Shown: positions 48,617-59,309 of the stretch, in pieces
How the letters are laid out: each line of letters starts with the position of its first letter
Position numbering within the stretch: position 1 is the first letter of the stretch
NCBI RefSeq assembly: GCF_003115775.1
Contig: NZ_QEES01000004.1
Location: 98,012 to 162,011 of the forward strand
Direction of reading: 5' to 3'
Source: Cellulomonas sp. WB94
Lineage (GTDB): Bacteria; Actinomycetota; Actinomycetes; Actinomycetales; Cellulomonadaceae
Length of the DNA stretch: 64,000 nt
Position numbers and translations under genes: made by a program
Notes under the pieces: generated by a model
Databases searched by the model: none
What the model was told of the DNA's origin: nothing
Seen by the model: the letters and a program-made list of their open reading frames with translations, nothing else

Positions 48617-49351
48617 GTGAGCCCCGATCGCAGCCCCGCGGTCCGGGAGGCGATCCGCCAGGCCGTGTCGGTCTCGCTCGCGACGGGCCTGTACGGCGTG
48701 TCGTTCGGGGCGCTCGCGGTCGCCGCCGGCCTCGACCTCCCGCAGACCGCAGCCCTCAGCCTCCTGATGTTCTCGGGGGGCTCGCAGTTCGCCTTCATCG
48801 GCGTGCTCGGCCCGGGCGGCGCCGTCGCCGCTGTCGCGACCGCGGGGCTGCTCGGCACCCGGAACGGCCTGTACGGTCCGCAGGTCGCTCCCCTGCTGGG
48901 CGCCCACGGCTGGCGGCGGCCCGTCGCCGCGCAGCTGACGATCGACGAGTCGACCGCCGTCGCCGCCGCGCAGCACGACCGGGCCGCGTCGCGCGCCGGG
49001 TTCTGGTGGACCGGCATCGGGGTCTTCGTGCTCTGGAACGTCTTCACGCTCGTCGGTGCGCTGCTCGGCGACGCCCTCGGCGACCCGCGGCGCTACGGGC
49101 TGGATGCGGCCGCGGCCGCGGCGTTCCTCGGACTGGTGTGGCCCCGCCTCGGCACCCGTGTCACGCAGACGGCGGCAGGGCTCGCCATCGTCGTCGCCCT
49201 CGGCCTGACACCGTTCGTCCTCGCCGGGCTGCGCTCGTGGGCGTGCAGACATTCACTTCCGGTCACTCCCTCGTGGTGGACGCCCGGCTGCCCGCGGTCG
49301 TCGTCGCCGCGATCGCGCTCGCGCTGCGCGCGCCGTTCATCGTCGTGGTGA
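48617..49351 (+). pseudogene. azlC: AzlC-like branched-chain amino acid exporter large subunit, damaged 3' end
   Basis: AzlC, the large subunit of a branched-chain amino acid exporter, partners with the small AzlD. The first 204 residues look normal: [60 protein letters not shown], and the late [10 protein letters not shown] motif. From about base 49228 the frame leaves the family and reads an Arg/Ser-rich tail to a stop at 49351. The next frame continues as the second half of AzlD (49231-49401). So the azlC tail and azlD head, together perhaps 200-250 bp, appear deleted. GTG 48617 has GACAGT ending 6 nt upstream. Confidence 0.8.
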
Positions 49352-49401
49352 TCGTCGCCGCGGCGACGGCGGCGGTCCTGCGCGCACTGGGGATGCCCTG
49401 A
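49231..49401 (+). pseudogene. azlD: AzlD-like remnant lacking its N-terminal half
   Basis: In the +2 frame relative to azlC, 56 codons read [20 protein letters not shown], then PAVVVAAIALALRAPFIVVV and ending in RALGMP. This matches the last two membrane helices of AzlD, the small subunit, whose normal length is about 100 residues. No in-frame start, N-terminal helices or ribosome-binding site precede it. Unless an error exists in the sequence, no functional AzlD can be made. Confidence 0.8.
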
Positions 49402-49451
49402 GGACCGGCCCGTGCGACGTTGCCGCGGAGCCTCGGTGCGGCCCGGGTTGC

Positions 49452-49457
49452 TAGCCT
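49452..49457 (+). promoter_or_regulatory. Possible -10 of the leader ORF/GNAT transcript
   Basis: TAGCCT within GGTTGCTAGCCTCGAC. Unlike the leaderless genes, no start codon follows within 10 nt, so the transcript would have a leader of about 60 nt up to TTG 49526. Confidence 0.35.
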
Positions 49458-49525
49458 CGACGTTCACCACGCCGCCCCACCGTGCGGCGCCCGTCGTCGC
49501 CCGTCGACCACTCCCGGAGGTCCCG

Positions 49526-49594
49526 TTGGCCACCTGCTGCAGACTGCCCGGCCGGAGCCCCGCCACGGGCCCCAGCGCCCTGGTCGGTCCCTGA
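49526..49594 (+). CDS. Possible 22-residue leader peptide upstream of the GNAT gene
   Basis: TTG 49526 has a perfect GGAGG 5 nt upstream (49516-49520) and opens 22 codons beginning MATCCRLPGR, with adjacent cysteines. Its TGA (49592-49594) overlaps the ATG of the GNAT gene as TGATG, the classic arrangement for termination-reinitiation coupling. The GNAT ATG has no ribosome-binding site of its own. No homologue family is recognised; chance is possible. Confidence 0.4.
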   Translation: MATCCRLPGRSPATGPSALVGP

Positions 49595-50160
49595 TGGCGC
49601 TCTTCAGCGAGCAGGCCGACGTCTCGGTCCGCCCCGCCGTTCCCGGAGACGAGCTCGCGATCGCTGCCACGCAGCTCGCCGCGTGGCGCGACGCGCACCG
49701 GGTCTCGCTCGGCGAGACCGCCCTGGCGGAGCTCGACGGTGCGGTGTTCGCCGAACGCTGGGCGGTCGCGATCACGTCGCCACCGACGCGGGGCCACCGC
49801 GTGCTCGTCGCGTGCGAGGGAGCAGACGTCGTCGGCTTCGTCGCGGTCGGCCCGCTCCCGGCGCCGGAGGACTCGCCGCTCGACGCACCCGGGGGCGAGA
49901 TCCTCGCGCTCGAGGTCGCCCCCAGGGCGCAGCGCGCCGGGCACGGCTCGCGGCTGCTCGCGGCCGCGGTCGACCTCATGCGCGAGGACGGTGCCGACCA
50001 CGTGCAGACCTGGGTGCTCGACGGGGACTCCGCGCGCGCGCAGTTCCTGGCCTCGGCCGGGCTCGGAGCCGACGACGCGATCCGGACCCTGGCGAGCGGC
50101 ACGATGGCCGACGGCACGGAGCGTCAGGTGGCCGAGCACCGCTGGTCCGCCGCGATCTGA
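49594..50160 (+). CDS. GNAT-family N-acetyltransferase
   Basis: A 188-residue acetyltransferase of the GCN5-related fold. The acetyl-CoA-binding motif A is seen as EILALEVAPRAQRAGHGSRL followed by LAAAVDLMREDGADHV, with LDGDSARAQFLASAGLG as motif B. The N-terminal region SVRPAVPGDELAIAATQLAAWRDAH resembles the RimI-like group. The substrate is unknown. The ATG overlaps the leader ORF stop, and no independent ribosome-binding site is present. It faces the TPR-like gene tail to tail, 4 nt apart. Confidence 0.83.
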   Translation: MALFSEQADVSVRPAVPGDELAIAATQLAAWRDAHRVSLGETALAELDGAVFAERWAVAITSPPTRGHRVLVACEGADVVGFVAVGPLPAPEDSPLDAPGGEILALEVAPRAQRAGHGSRLLAAAVDLMREDGADHVQTWVLDGDSARAQFLASAGLGADDAIRTLASGTMADGTERQVAEHRWSAAI

Positions 50161-50164
50161 CCGC

Positions 50165-51468
<1,304 letters not shown>

Positions 51469-51503
51469 TCAAGGCCGACCCCACGGCCGCCGATGGAGCC
51501 ACC

Positions 51504-52487
51504 ATGAGCACTGCGACATTCGCGACATCGGCGCGGCACCCCGCGGCAGGGGTCGCGGTGCTCGTGCTCGGCGTCGCGACCGCGTCGTGGGCTCTGGTCC
51601 ACGCCTCGGAGTCCTCGGCACGCGCGGCGTGGGAGGTCCCCCACCTGACGGCGCCGGACGGGTCGCCGCTCGTCCTCGCTCCGATGCCACCGGTCCTCGC
51701 GAGCGACAGCCTGCGGACGTCGCTCGGCTGGACGCTGACCGTTCTGGCCTGGGTGGCCGTCTGCTGGGTCGCCACCGCACACCAGGCACGCACCGGACGC
51801 CCGTGGCTTCCCGTCGTCGTCGGCGCGGCGGCGCTCGGCGCCCAGTGCTCACTGGCGTTCGTGCCCGCGAGCCCCCTGGTCTCCCCGCTCTCGTGGCCCG
51901 GACCGGCGCAGCCGATCGACTGGTCCGTCGACGGCTGGGCTCTCACGCTGGCCGATCCCGCCGCGCTCGCTCCGGTGGTGGTCCTGATCGCCCTCGTGGG
52001 TGCCCGGTGGTGGGCGCTGCGGGCGGCTCGAGAGTCGAACGATGCGACGCGTGCGGACCGTGTGAGCCGTCCAGCGGCCCGCCGCGCCCTCCTGGCAGTC
52101 GGCGTCCCTGCGCTCGCTCTGTGGCTCGGCGCCGTCGCGGTGCTCGTCGGGACCGAGGCCTACGGGTGGGGCACGGCGGAGGCGGCGCTGCTCCCGACGG
52201 CAGCGGTCGAGCCTGGCGGCTCACTCCTCCTGCTGGTCGTCGCGGCGGCCCTCGTCTCGGGCGCGGGCCGCGTCGGGGCGCTGGCGCTGCTGGCGGCCCA
52301 GGTCGCGACGACTGCCCCCATCGCCTCGATGTGGTCGGGTGGCAGCTCCGACCTGCTCCTGCTCGCCTGCGCGCTGTCCGCCGGAGCCATGGCGTGCGCC
52401 GCGTGCTGGTATCCCGTCGCGCGAGCCCTCGCGGATCTCTCGTCGGACGCGCCCGAGATCACAGCTGCTCCCAGCTGGACGGCCTGA
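51504..52487 (+). CDS. Polytopic membrane protein, unknown function
   Basis: A 327-residue Ala/Leu/Val-rich protein with about seven or eight predicted hydrophobic segments (near 16-34, 74-92, 102-120, 151-167, 190-212, 232-252, 256-276 and 285-305). No catalytic motif, signal sequence or recognised family was found. ATG has GGAG 8 nt upstream. It lies alone on the plus strand between dapB and the M16 peptidase, which are both on the minus strand. Confidence 0.75.
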   Translation: MSTATFATSARHPAAGVAVLVLGVATASWALVHASESSARAAWEVPHLTAPDGSPLVLAPMPPVLASDSLRTSLGWTLTVLAWVAVCWVATAHQARTGRPWLPVVVGAAALGAQCSLAFVPASPLVSPLSWPGPAQPIDWSVDGWALTLADPAALAPVVVLIALVGARWWALRAARESNDATRADRVSRPAARRALLAVGVPALALWLGAVAVLVGTEAYGWGTAEAALLPTAAVEPGGSLLLLVVAAALVSGAGRVGALALLAAQVATTAPIASMWSGGSSDLLLLACALSAGAMACAACWYPVARALADLSSDAPEITAAPSWTA

Positions 52488-52515
52488 CGGCCGGTGGCCC
52501 GAGCGTCCCGCGGCG

Positions 52516-53847
52516 TCAGTCGCCGAACGGCCCGATCCGCACGAACGACCGCGGGCGCGACGCGAGCTCGGCGGCGAGCTCCTGCACCCCGGCCGCTGTG
52601 ACCGACTGGACCGCCTCGAGCGTCTCGTCGAGCGACATGAGCTCGCCGAGCACGAGCTCGGCCTTGCCGAGCCGGTTCATGCGCGAGCCGGTGTCCTCCA
52701 TGCCGAGCACGAGCCCGCCCGAGAGCTGCCCGATGGACCGTCGCAGCTCACCGTCGGTGATCCCGCTGTCGGCGAGGCGCTCCCACTCGGAGACGAGCAG
52801 CTCGGTGACCTGGTCGACCTTGCCCGGCGCGCACCCGGCATAGACCCCGAAGATCCCGGTGTCGGCGTGGCCCGACGCGAACGAGTAGGTCGAGTACGCG
52901 AGCCCGCGCTTCTCCCGGATCTCCTGGAACAGCCGGGAGGACATCCCACCGCCGAGGACGGCGTTCAGCACGGAGAGCGTGAACCGCCGCGGGTCGGTCG
53001 CCGTCAGGCCGGTACCGCCGACGATGACGTTCGCCTGCTCGGTGACGCGGTGCGTCGTCATCTCGACGCCGGCGGTGGGGATGCCACCTTCGACGTCGTC
53101 GGCCCCGCGCCTGCCGAGGGGCGTCGCGTCAGGCGTGAGGTCCCAGCCGCCGTCGGCCAGGGCCGTCGCGACCTGCTTGCACAGCGCGTCGTGGTCGACG
53201 CCGCCGGCCGCGGTCACGACGAGGCCCGCGGAGCGGTAGTGCTCGCGGTAGTGCTCCCAGACGGCGGAGCGCGGCACGGCCCGGATCGTGTCCGGGGTGC
53301 CGCCGATCGGCCGTCCGAGCGGGTGCGCTCCGAGGACGGCGGTCGCGAACTGCTCATGGACGACGTCGCTCGGGTCGTCGTCGTTCATCGCGAGCTCTTC
53401 GAGGATCACACCGCGCTCGGTCTCGAGCTCGTCGACGTCCAGTCGCGCGGACGTGACCATGTCCGCGATGACGTCGACCGCCATCGGCAGGTCGGTGTCG
53501 AGCACGCGTGCGTAGTAGCAGGTGTGCTCCTTGCCGGTCGCCGCGTTGGCCTCGCCGCCGACCTCGTCGAAGGCCTCCGCGATGTCCATCGCCGTGCGCC
53601 GCGTCGTGCCCTTGAACAGCAGGTGCTCGAGGAAGTGCGTCGAGCCGTGATGGCCGTCGCTCTCGTCCCGTGACCCGACCCCGACCCACGCCCCGACCGT
53701 GGCCGAGCGCAGACCGGGCATGTGCTCCGTGAGCACGCGGACCCCGCCGGGCAGGACGGAACGGCGCACATGTGCGCCGCCGTCCTGCCCGGCGGTCAGC
53801 TCGCTGCCCGGCTGACCGGGCGCGACGAGCGGGAGGTCCAAGGGCAC
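52516..53847 (-). CDS. M16 family zinc metallopeptidase
   Basis: Insulinase/mitochondrial processing peptidase-like protein (443 aa). The inverted zinc motif HFLEH (71-75, HxxEH) in GSTHFLEHLLFKGT is intact, with the downstream glutamate in ERGVILEELAMNDDDP. The C-terminal lobe (IVGGTGLTATDPRRFTLSVL, LGGGMSSRLFQEIREKRGLAYS) is present too, so both halves of the single-chain enzyme are there. GTG 53847 starts 1 nt after the pnp stop, giving an operon with pnp. This pnp-M16 pair is widespread in actinobacteria and Firmicutes. Confidence 0.93.
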   Translation of the reverse strand: MPLDLPLVAPGQPGSELTAGQDGGAHVRRSVLPGGVRVLTEHMPGLRSATVGAWVGVGSRDESDGHHGSTHFLEHLLFKGTTRRTAMDIAEAFDEVGGEANAATGKEHTCYYARVLDTDLPMAVDVIADMVTSARLDVDELETERGVILEELAMNDDDPSDVVHEQFATAVLGAHPLGRPIGGTPDTIRAVPRSAVWEHYREHYRSAGLVVTAAGGVDHDALCKQVATALADGGWDLTPDATPLGRRGADDVEGGIPTAGVEMTTHRVTEQANVIVGGTGLTATDPRRFTLSVLNAVLGGGMSSRLFQEIREKRGLAYSTYSFASGHADTGIFGVYAGCAPGKVDQVTELLVSEWERLADSGITDGELRRSIGQLSGGLVLGMEDTGSRMNRLGKAELVLGELMSLDETLEAVQSVTAAGVQELAAELASRPRSFVRIGPFGD

Positions 53848-53848
53848 G

Positions 53849-56074
53849 TCAGTCGTCGGCTCCGGCGTCGACCGCGGCAGCAGCGCCCTCGGCCTCGTCG
53901 ACGACCGCGTGCAGCGACAGCTTGCCGCGCGGGTCGATCTCGCCGATCTCGACCTGGACCTTCTGGCCCACCGAGAGGACGTCCTCGACGTTGTCCACGC
54001 GCTTGCCGCCGACGAGCTTGCGGATCTGCGAGATGTGGAGCAGACCGTCCTTGCCCGGCGAGAGCGACACGAACGCGCCGAAGGTCGTGGTCTTGACCAC
54101 GGTGCCCACGAAGCGCTCGCCGATCTCGGGCATGTGCGGGTTCGCGATGGCGTTGATCGCGGCCCGTGCAGCCTCGGCCGACGGTCCGTCGGTGGCGCCG
54201 ATGTAGACGGTGCCGTCGTCCTCGATCGAGATGTCGGCGCCCGTCTCAGCCTGGATCTGGTTGATCATCTTGCCCTTCGGGCCGATGACCTCGCCGATCT
54301 TGTCGACCGGGACCTGCACCGTGATGACGCGAGGCGCGTACGGGCTCATCTCGTCGGGCGTGTCGATGGCCTCGTTGATGACGTCGAGGATCGCGAGACG
54401 CGCCTCCTTCGCCTGCGTCAGCGCGCTGGCGAGGACCGAGGCGGGGATGCCGTTGAGCTTCGTGTCCAGCTGGATCGCCGTGACGAACTCGCGCGTGCCG
54501 GCGACCTTGAAGTCCATGTCACCGAACGCGTCCTCGGCACCCAGGATGTCGGTGAGCGCCGCGTAGCGGGTCTCACCGTTCACGGTGTCGGAGACGAGAC
54601 CCATCGCGATGCCCGCGACCGCTGCGCGCAGCGGCACACCGGCGTTGAGCAGCGAGAGCGTCGAGGCGCAGACCGAGCCCATCGACGTCGAGCCGTTCGA
54701 GCTGAGCGCCTCGGAGACCTGGCGGATCGCGTAGGGGAACTCCTCGCGGCTCGGCAGGACGGGCAGGAGCGCGCGCTCGGCGAGCGCCCCGTGACCGATC
54801 TCGCGGCGCTTCGGCGAGCCGACGCGGCCCGTCTCACCCGTCGAGTAGGGCGGGAAGTTGTAGTTGTGCATGTAGCGCTTGCGCGTCTCCGGGGAGAGCG
54901 TGTCGAGCTGCTGCTCCATGCGGAGCATGTTGAGCGTCGTGACCCCGAGGATCTGGGTCTCGCCACGCTCGAACAGCGCCGAGCCGTGGACGCGGGGCAG
55001 GACCTCGACCTCGGCCGAGAGCGTGCGGATGTCCCGCAGCCCGCGCCCGTCGATCCGGAAGCCGTCCGTGAGGATGCGCTGGCGGATGAGCTTCTTGGTG
55101 ACCGCGCGGACGGCTGCGGACAGCTCCTTCTCGCGACCGGCGAACACGTCGGCGAGCGACGCCAGGACCTCAGCCTTGACCTCGTCGAGGCGGTTCTCGC
55201 GGTCCTGCTTGTCAGCGATCGACAGCGCCTGACCGAGCGGGCCCTCGACTGCCGCCTCGACAGCCGCGTAGGCGTCGGGCTGGTACTCGGGGAACACCGG
55301 GAAGGCCTGCGTCGGCTTGGCGGCGCGCGCGGCCAGGTCGGCCTGCGCGGCGCACAGGACACGGAGGAACGGCTTGGCGGCCTCGATGCCCTGCGACACG
55401 ACCTCCTCGGTCGGCGCGGTGGCACCCTCGAACTTGATGAGGTTCCACGACTTCTCGGGGGCCTCGGCCTCGATCATCGCGATCGCGACGTCGTCACCGA
55501 CGACGCGGCCGGCGACGACCATGTCGAACGTCGCGCGCTCGCGCTCGGAGTAGCGCGGGAACGCGACCCACTGGCCGTCGATCAACGCGACGCGCACGCC
55601 GGCGACAGGGCCCGAGAACGGCAGGCCGGACAGCTGCGTCGAGATCGACGCGGCGTTGATGGCGAGGACGTCGTAGGAGTCGTCCGGGTGGATCGTCAGG
55701 ACGGTGATGACGACCTGGACCTCGTTGCGCAGGCCCTTGACGAACAGGGGGCGCAGCGGGCGGTCGACCAGGCGGCACGCCAGGATCGCCTCGGTGGACG
55801 GGCGACCCTCACGGCGGAAGAACGAGCCGGGGATCTTGCCCGCGGCGTACTGCCGCTCCTCGACGTCGATCGTCAGGGGGAAGAAGTCGAACTGGTCCTT
55901 CGGGTGCTTCCCGGCGGTCGTCGCTGCCAGCAGCGTCGTCTCACCGTCCAGGTAGGCGACGGCCGAGCCGGCGGCCTGGCGCGCGATGCGGCCGGTCTCG
56001 AAGCGGACGGTGCGTGTTCCGAAGCGACCGTTGTCGATCACTGCCTCGGCGAACTGAATCTCGGGACCCTCCAT
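53849..56074 (-). CDS. pnp: Polyribonucleotide nucleotidyltransferase (PNPase)
   Basis: Phosphorolytic 3'-5' exoribonuclease (741 aa). Two RNase PH domains flank an alpha-helical linker, followed by KH ([20 protein letters not shown]) and S1 ([28 protein letters not shown]) domains. Signatures include [32 protein letters not shown] and [21 protein letters not shown]. The start ATG 56074 has AGGAGGG 6 nt upstream, far better than the ORF extension. A structured leader lies upstream. It sits between rpsO and the M16 gene. Confidence 0.98.
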   Translation of the reverse strand: MEGPEIQFAEAVIDNGRFGTRTVRFETGRIARQAAGSAVAYLDGETTLLAATTAGKHPKDQFDFFPLTIDVEERQYAAGKIPGSFFRREGRPSTEAILACRLVDRPLRPLFVKGLRNEVQVVITVLTIHPDDSYDVLAINAASISTQLSGLPFSGPVAGVRVALIDGQWVAFPRYSERERATFDMVVAGRVVGDDVAIAMIEAEAPEKSWNLIKFEGATAPTEEVVSQGIEAAKPFLRVLCAAQADLAARAAKPTQAFPVFPEYQPDAYAAVEAAVEGPLGQALSIADKQDRENRLDEVKAEVLASLADVFAGREKELSAAVRAVTKKLIRQRILTDGFRIDGRGLRDIRTLSAEVEVLPRVHGSALFERGETQILGVTTLNMLRMEQQLDTLSPETRKRYMHNYNFPPYSTGETGRVGSPKRREIGHGALAERALLPVLPSREEFPYAIRQVSEALSSNGSTSMGSVCASTLSLLNAGVPLRAAVAGIAMGLVSDTVNGETRYAALTDILGAEDAFGDMDFKVAGTREFVTAIQLDTKLNGIPASVLASALTQAKEARLAILDVINEAIDTPDEMSPYAPRVITVQVPVDKIGEVIGPKGKMINQIQAETGADISIEDDGTVYIGATDGPSAEAARAAINAIANPHMPEIGERFVGTVVKTTTFGAFVSLSPGKDGLLHISQIRKLVGGKRVDNVEDVLSVGQKVQVEIGEIDPRGKLSLHAVVDEAEGAAAAVDAGADD

Positions 56075-56084
56075 GGGTGCCCTC

Positions 56085-56175
56085 CTCTTTTGTGAAGGCG
56101 TCGCCCTGACCACGACGGTCTTCGATCGAGGCGCTCGGAGCTCGAGAGCTCCGGATGCCACTACCGAGGACCAGA
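56085..56175 (-). ncRNA. Structured pnp 5' leader (actino-pnp motif candidate)
   Basis: On the transcript, GGTCCTCG (56165-56172) pairs imperfectly with CGAAGACC (56117-56124) to enclose a hairpin made of CGGAGCTC and GAGCTCCG (56136-56153). A second hairpin nearer the ATG pairs CGTCG (56113-56117) with CGACG (56099-56103). Rfam describes an actino-pnp RNA in this very place in actinobacteria. A covariance search was not possible here. Confidence 0.6.
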
Positions 56176-56245
56176 CGGGCGGGTCGGCGCGAGTGGTGTC
56201 ACGGTGGTGCGGCCGGGTCCGACGACGATGCCGGGCCCAGCGTGG

Positions 56246-56279
56246 AACCAGCCCGGACCCGTGCGGGTCCGGGCTGGTT
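56246..56279 (-). terminator. Strong terminator-like hairpin after rpsO
   Basis: AACCAGCCCGGACCC (56246-56260) and its perfect complement (56265-56279) form a 15-bp stem with a 4-nt loop, 8 nt beyond the rpsO stop. It separates rpsO from pnp. Confidence 0.8.
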
Positions 56280-56287
56280 GCGAACAG

Positions 56288-56557
56288 CTAGCGGCGCAGG
56301 CCGAGCCGCTCGATCAAGCTGCGGTAGCGGTTGATGTCAACCTTCTGGAGGTAACCCAGGAGGCGACGGCGCTGGCCGACCAGCAGCAGCAGGCCGCGCC
56401 GGCTGTGGTGGTCGTGCTTGTGGACCTTGAGGTGCTCGGTGAGGTCCTTGATGCGCTGCGTGAGCATCGCGATCTGGACCTCGGGAGAACCGGTGTCACC
56501 CTCGTGGGTGGCGAACTCGGTCATGATGGACTGCTTGACGGCACTTTCGAGGGGCAC
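56288..56557 (-). CDS. rpsO: 30S ribosomal protein S15
   Basis: Small-subunit protein binding 16S rRNA (89 aa, exactly the usual length). Segments [20 protein letters not shown] and [20 protein letters not shown] define the family. GTG 56557 is chosen because GGAGAG lies 4-5 nt upstream and the length fits; no upstream ATG would suit. rpsO and pnp adjacency is conserved across bacteria. Confidence 0.98.
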   Translation of the reverse strand: MPLESAVKQSIMTEFATHEGDTGSPEVQIAMLTQRIKDLTEHLKVHKHDHHSRRGLLLLVGQRRRLLGYLQKVDINRYRSLIERLGLRR

Positions 56558-56690
56558 AGCTCTCCAGGTGTACTCGTTGCGCGGTGCTCCGGGGCATGTC
56601 CACCCGAGCGCTCTCGTTCCGCGGCCGATCTGACGGCTCTTAGATGCTACCAGGGACGACGCCCCGGCCCGACCCGACCGGGGGGAGCGT

Positions 56691-57701
56691 TCAGGCCCGC
56701 GGCGGCGCGGTCGCCAGTGCGGCCCGGACGTGCTCCACGTCGAGGCGCATCTGCACGACGAGCTCCTCGATCGAGTCGAACCGCACGGTCGGGCGCAGGG
56801 TGGCGCCGAACTCGAGGACGACCTCCCGGTCGTACAGCTCGAGGTCGGTGCGGTCCAGGACGTACGCCTCGACCCGGCGCTGGACGCCCTCGAACGTCGG
56901 GTTGGTGCCCACCGAGATCGCGGCGGGCAGGACGTCCGACGCCTCGGAGGCCGGGTCGCCAGGTGCCCGGAGCGGCCGCAGCCAGCCCGCGTACACGCCG
57001 TCCGCCGGCACCATGCCCGTCGCGTCCTGCGCGAGGTTGGCCGTGGGGAACCCGAGCTCGCGCCCGCGCGCGTCGCCGTGCACGACGATGCCACGCATGC
57101 GGTGCGGCCGACCCAGGACCCGGGCCGCCCCGGCCACGTCTCCGGCCTCGAGCAGCTCGCGGACCCACGTCGAGGACCAGCGTCGGTGCGGAGCGGCGCC
57201 CGGGGCGGGCTCCGCGACAGCGCCGGAGGGGGCGACGTCGTCGATGACCTCGACCGTGAACCCGTGGGTGCGGCCGAGCTCGATCATCGTCGTCAGGTCA
57301 CCGGCGTTGTCCCGGCCGAACCGCACGTCGTGACCCACGACCACGGTGCGGGCCGCGAGCCCCTCGACGAGGTAGCGCACGACGAACTCCTCGGCCGTCT
57401 GGCGAGCGAAGTCGAGCGTGTACTCGAGCAGGAGCACGGCGTCGAGGCCGGTCTGGGCGAGCAGCTCGAGACGGTCGGCGTCGCCGGTCAGGAGCGGCGG
57501 CGCCGTGTCCGGCCGGTGCACCTGGGAGGGGTGCGGGGAGAACGTCACCGCGACCGCTCGGGCGTCCACGGCCCGCGCGTCCCTCACCATGCGCTCCAGC
57601 ACCCCGACGTGCCCGCGGTGCACACCGTCGAAGTTCCCGATCGTCACGACCGAGGGACCGTAGCCGCTCGGCACGTCCGCCAGATCGGTCCAGCACTGCA
57701 C
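56691..57701 (-). CDS. ribF: Bifunctional riboflavin kinase/FAD synthetase
   Basis: Turns riboflavin into FMN and then FAD (336 aa). The N-terminal nucleotidyltransferase domain shows [19 protein letters not shown] and a later [15 protein letters not shown] and [19 protein letters not shown]; the C-terminal kinase domain shows [20 protein letters not shown] and [11 protein letters not shown] 10-15-residue insertion of Ala/Pro type occurs near 155-170. GTG 57701 with AGGAG 6 nt upstream is the likely start. It is the gene between rpsO and the Nudix gene. Confidence 0.96.
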   Translation of the reverse strand: MQCWTDLADVPSGYGPSVVTIGNFDGVHRGHVGVLERMVRDARAVDARAVAVTFSPHPSQVHRPDTAPPLLTGDADRLELLAQTGLDAVLLLEYTLDFARQTAEEFVVRYLVEGLAARTVVVGHDVRFGRDNAGDLTTMIELGRTHGFTVEVIDDVAPSGAVAEPAPGAAPHRRWSSTWVRELLEAGDVAGAARVLGRPHRMRGIVVHGDARGRELGFPTANLAQDATGMVPADGVYAGWLRPLRAPGDPASEASDVLPAAISVGTNPTFEGVQRRVEAYVLDRTDLELYDREVVLEFGATLRPTVRFDSIEELVVQMRLDVEHVRAALATAPPRA

Positions 57702-57800
57702 GCGTACTCCTCGAAGCTCGGACGGGGACCGTGCCTGCGCGCGGCAGGATCAGCCGGGACAAGACTGCCACGCTCGGCGCACGCTCCCGAACGCGGGCCG

Positions 57801-57806
57801 TAGGGT
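57801..57806 (+). promoter_or_regulatory. -10 element of the Nudix gene, leaderless arrangement
   Basis: TAGGGT followed by 6 nt and ATG 57813. Confidence 0.6.
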
Positions 57807-57812
57807 CGGGGC

Positions 57813-58343
57813 ATGCGGTGGCAGACCTTCGGTGAACGGACCATCTACGACAGCCCGTGGGTGCGGCTCGCGCTCGTCGACGTCGACGTGCCCGGGCACG
57901 GCCGCATCGACCACCACGTCGTGCGGATGCCGATGCATGCGGCCAGCACCGTCGTCCACGACCCCGGCCGCGGCCTCCTGCTGCTGTGGCGGCACCGGTT
58001 CATCACCGACACGTGGGGCTGGGAGATCCCGGCGGGACGTGTCGACCCGGGCGAGACACCGGCGCAGGCGGCGGCCCGGGAGGTGCTCGAGGAGACCGGC
58101 TGGCGTCCGGGTCCGGTCCGCCCGCTCCAGACGTACCACCCGGCGAACGGCACGTCGGACCAGACGTTCCACGTGTTCGTCGCCGACGGCGCGACCCACG
58201 TCGGGCCGCCGTCGGACCCGAGCGAGTCCGAACGCATCGCGTGGGTCCCCTTGGAGGAGGTGCGCGACCTCGTCCTTGCCGGGGAGCTGCGCGACGGGCT
58301 GTCGCTCACCGGGGTCCTTCGGTACCTGCTCGCCCCCACCTGA
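57813..58343 (+). CDS. Nudix hydrolase
   Basis: A 176-residue Nudix enzyme. The 23-residue Nudix box spans 75-97 and contains all key residues (G-x5-E-x7-R-E-x2-E-E-x-G; REVLEETGW at the end). The context FITDTWGWEIPAGRVDPGE resembles ADP-ribose pyrophosphatases. It interrupts the minus-strand ribF-truB block in the opposite direction and has its own promoter. Substrate not determinable from sequence. Confidence 0.9.
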   Translation: MRWQTFGERTIYDSPWVRLALVDVDVPGHGRIDHHVVRMPMHAASTVVHDPGRGLLLLWRHRFITDTWGWEIPAGRVDPGETPAQAAAREVLEETGWRPGPVRPLQTYHPANGTSDQTFHVFVADGATHVGPPSDPSESERIAWVPLEEVRDLVLAGELRDGLSLTGVLRYLLAPT

Positions 58344-58373
58344 GGGCCGTCCCGCCGGCTCAGGGCCGAGCGC

Positions 58374-59309
58374 TCAGGCAGGGGCGAAGACCAGCACCGG
58401 CCGGGCGTGCTCGCCGCTCGTCTCGAGCAGCGCCACGAGCTCCCCCGCGGGCGACAGCGCTGCGACCGGCTCGCTCGGGGTCGGCGGACCGGCCTCGATC
58501 CGCTTCCCGTAGGACAGCGCGGCGGCCTCGTTCGCGGTCAGCTCACGGACCGGGAAGGTCGCGCGCGCGGCGTCGGCCAGCGGGAGGACGTCGAGGGGGA
58601 CGTCCTGCGGCCACGCCTCGAGCTCGTCGAGGGTGCGCGCCATCGCCAGCGGGTAGCCACCGACCCGCGTCCGGCGCAGCGCCGTGAGGTGCCCGCCGAC
58701 GCCCAGGCTCGCCCCGAGGTCGCGCGCGAGCGCCCTGATGTAGGTGCCCGACGAGCACACGACGCGCACGTCGACGTCCAGCCCTGGCACTCCCCCCGCA
58801 GCAGCGCCGACCGGCCGCACGTCGCCGACAGCGAACTCGCTGACGGTGACCCACCGGGCGGCGAGCTCGACGTCCTCGCCGGCGCGCACGCGCGCGTAGG
58901 CCCGCTGCCCGTCGACCTTGATCGCGCTCACCGAGCTCGGGACCTGCAGGATCGGGCCCGTCAGGAGCGCGATCTCGCGATCGATGTCGCCGCGGGTCAC
59001 TCCCGAGGCGTCGCCCGACGTGAGCAGCTCGCCCTCGGCGTCGTCGGTCGTCGTGGACGCGCCGAGGCGGATCGTCGCGAGGTACTCCTTGTCGGCGCCG
59101 ACGACGTAGGTCAGCAGCCGCGTCGCCCGTCCGATGCCGAGCACGAGCACGCCGGTCGCCATCGGGTCGAGCGTGCCGGCATGCCCGACCTTGCGGGTCC
59201 CGGCGAGGCGACGCATCCGCGCGACGACGTCATGGCTCGTGCAGCCCGCGGGCTTGTCGACGACGACGAGCCCGTCCGGCGCGGTGGGCCGCCGGACGCG
59301 GTCAGGCAC
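58374..59309 (-). CDS. truB: tRNA pseudouridine(55) synthase
   Basis: Isomerises U55 of tRNAs (311 aa). The catalytic aspartate D48 lies in [55 protein letters not shown] and [15 protein letters not shown] follow. The GTG start at 59309 overlaps the rbfA stop by 8 nt; the upstream ORF extension to 59372 lies inside rbfA. It follows rbfA, as usual in nusA-infB operons. Confidence 0.95.
   Translation of the reverse strand: MPDRVRRPTAPDGLVVVDKPAGCTSHDVVARMRRLAGTRKVGHAGTLDPMATGVLVLGIGRATRLLTYVVGADKEYLATIRLGASTTTDDAEGELLTSGDASGVTRGDIDREIALLTGPILQVPSSVSAIKVDGQRAYARVRAGEDVELAARWVTVSEFAVGDVRPVGAAAGGVPGLDVDVRVVCSSGTYIRALARDLGASLGVGGHLTALRRTRVGGYPLAMARTLDELEAWPQDVPLDVLPLADAARATFPVRELTANEAAALSYGKRIEAGPPTPSEPVAALSPAGELVALLETSGEHARPVLVFAPA

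Noticed and set aside
53909..56095. 728-codon frame antisense to pnp
   Set aside because: PNPase on the minus strand is fully conserved; the other frame is a compositional shadow.
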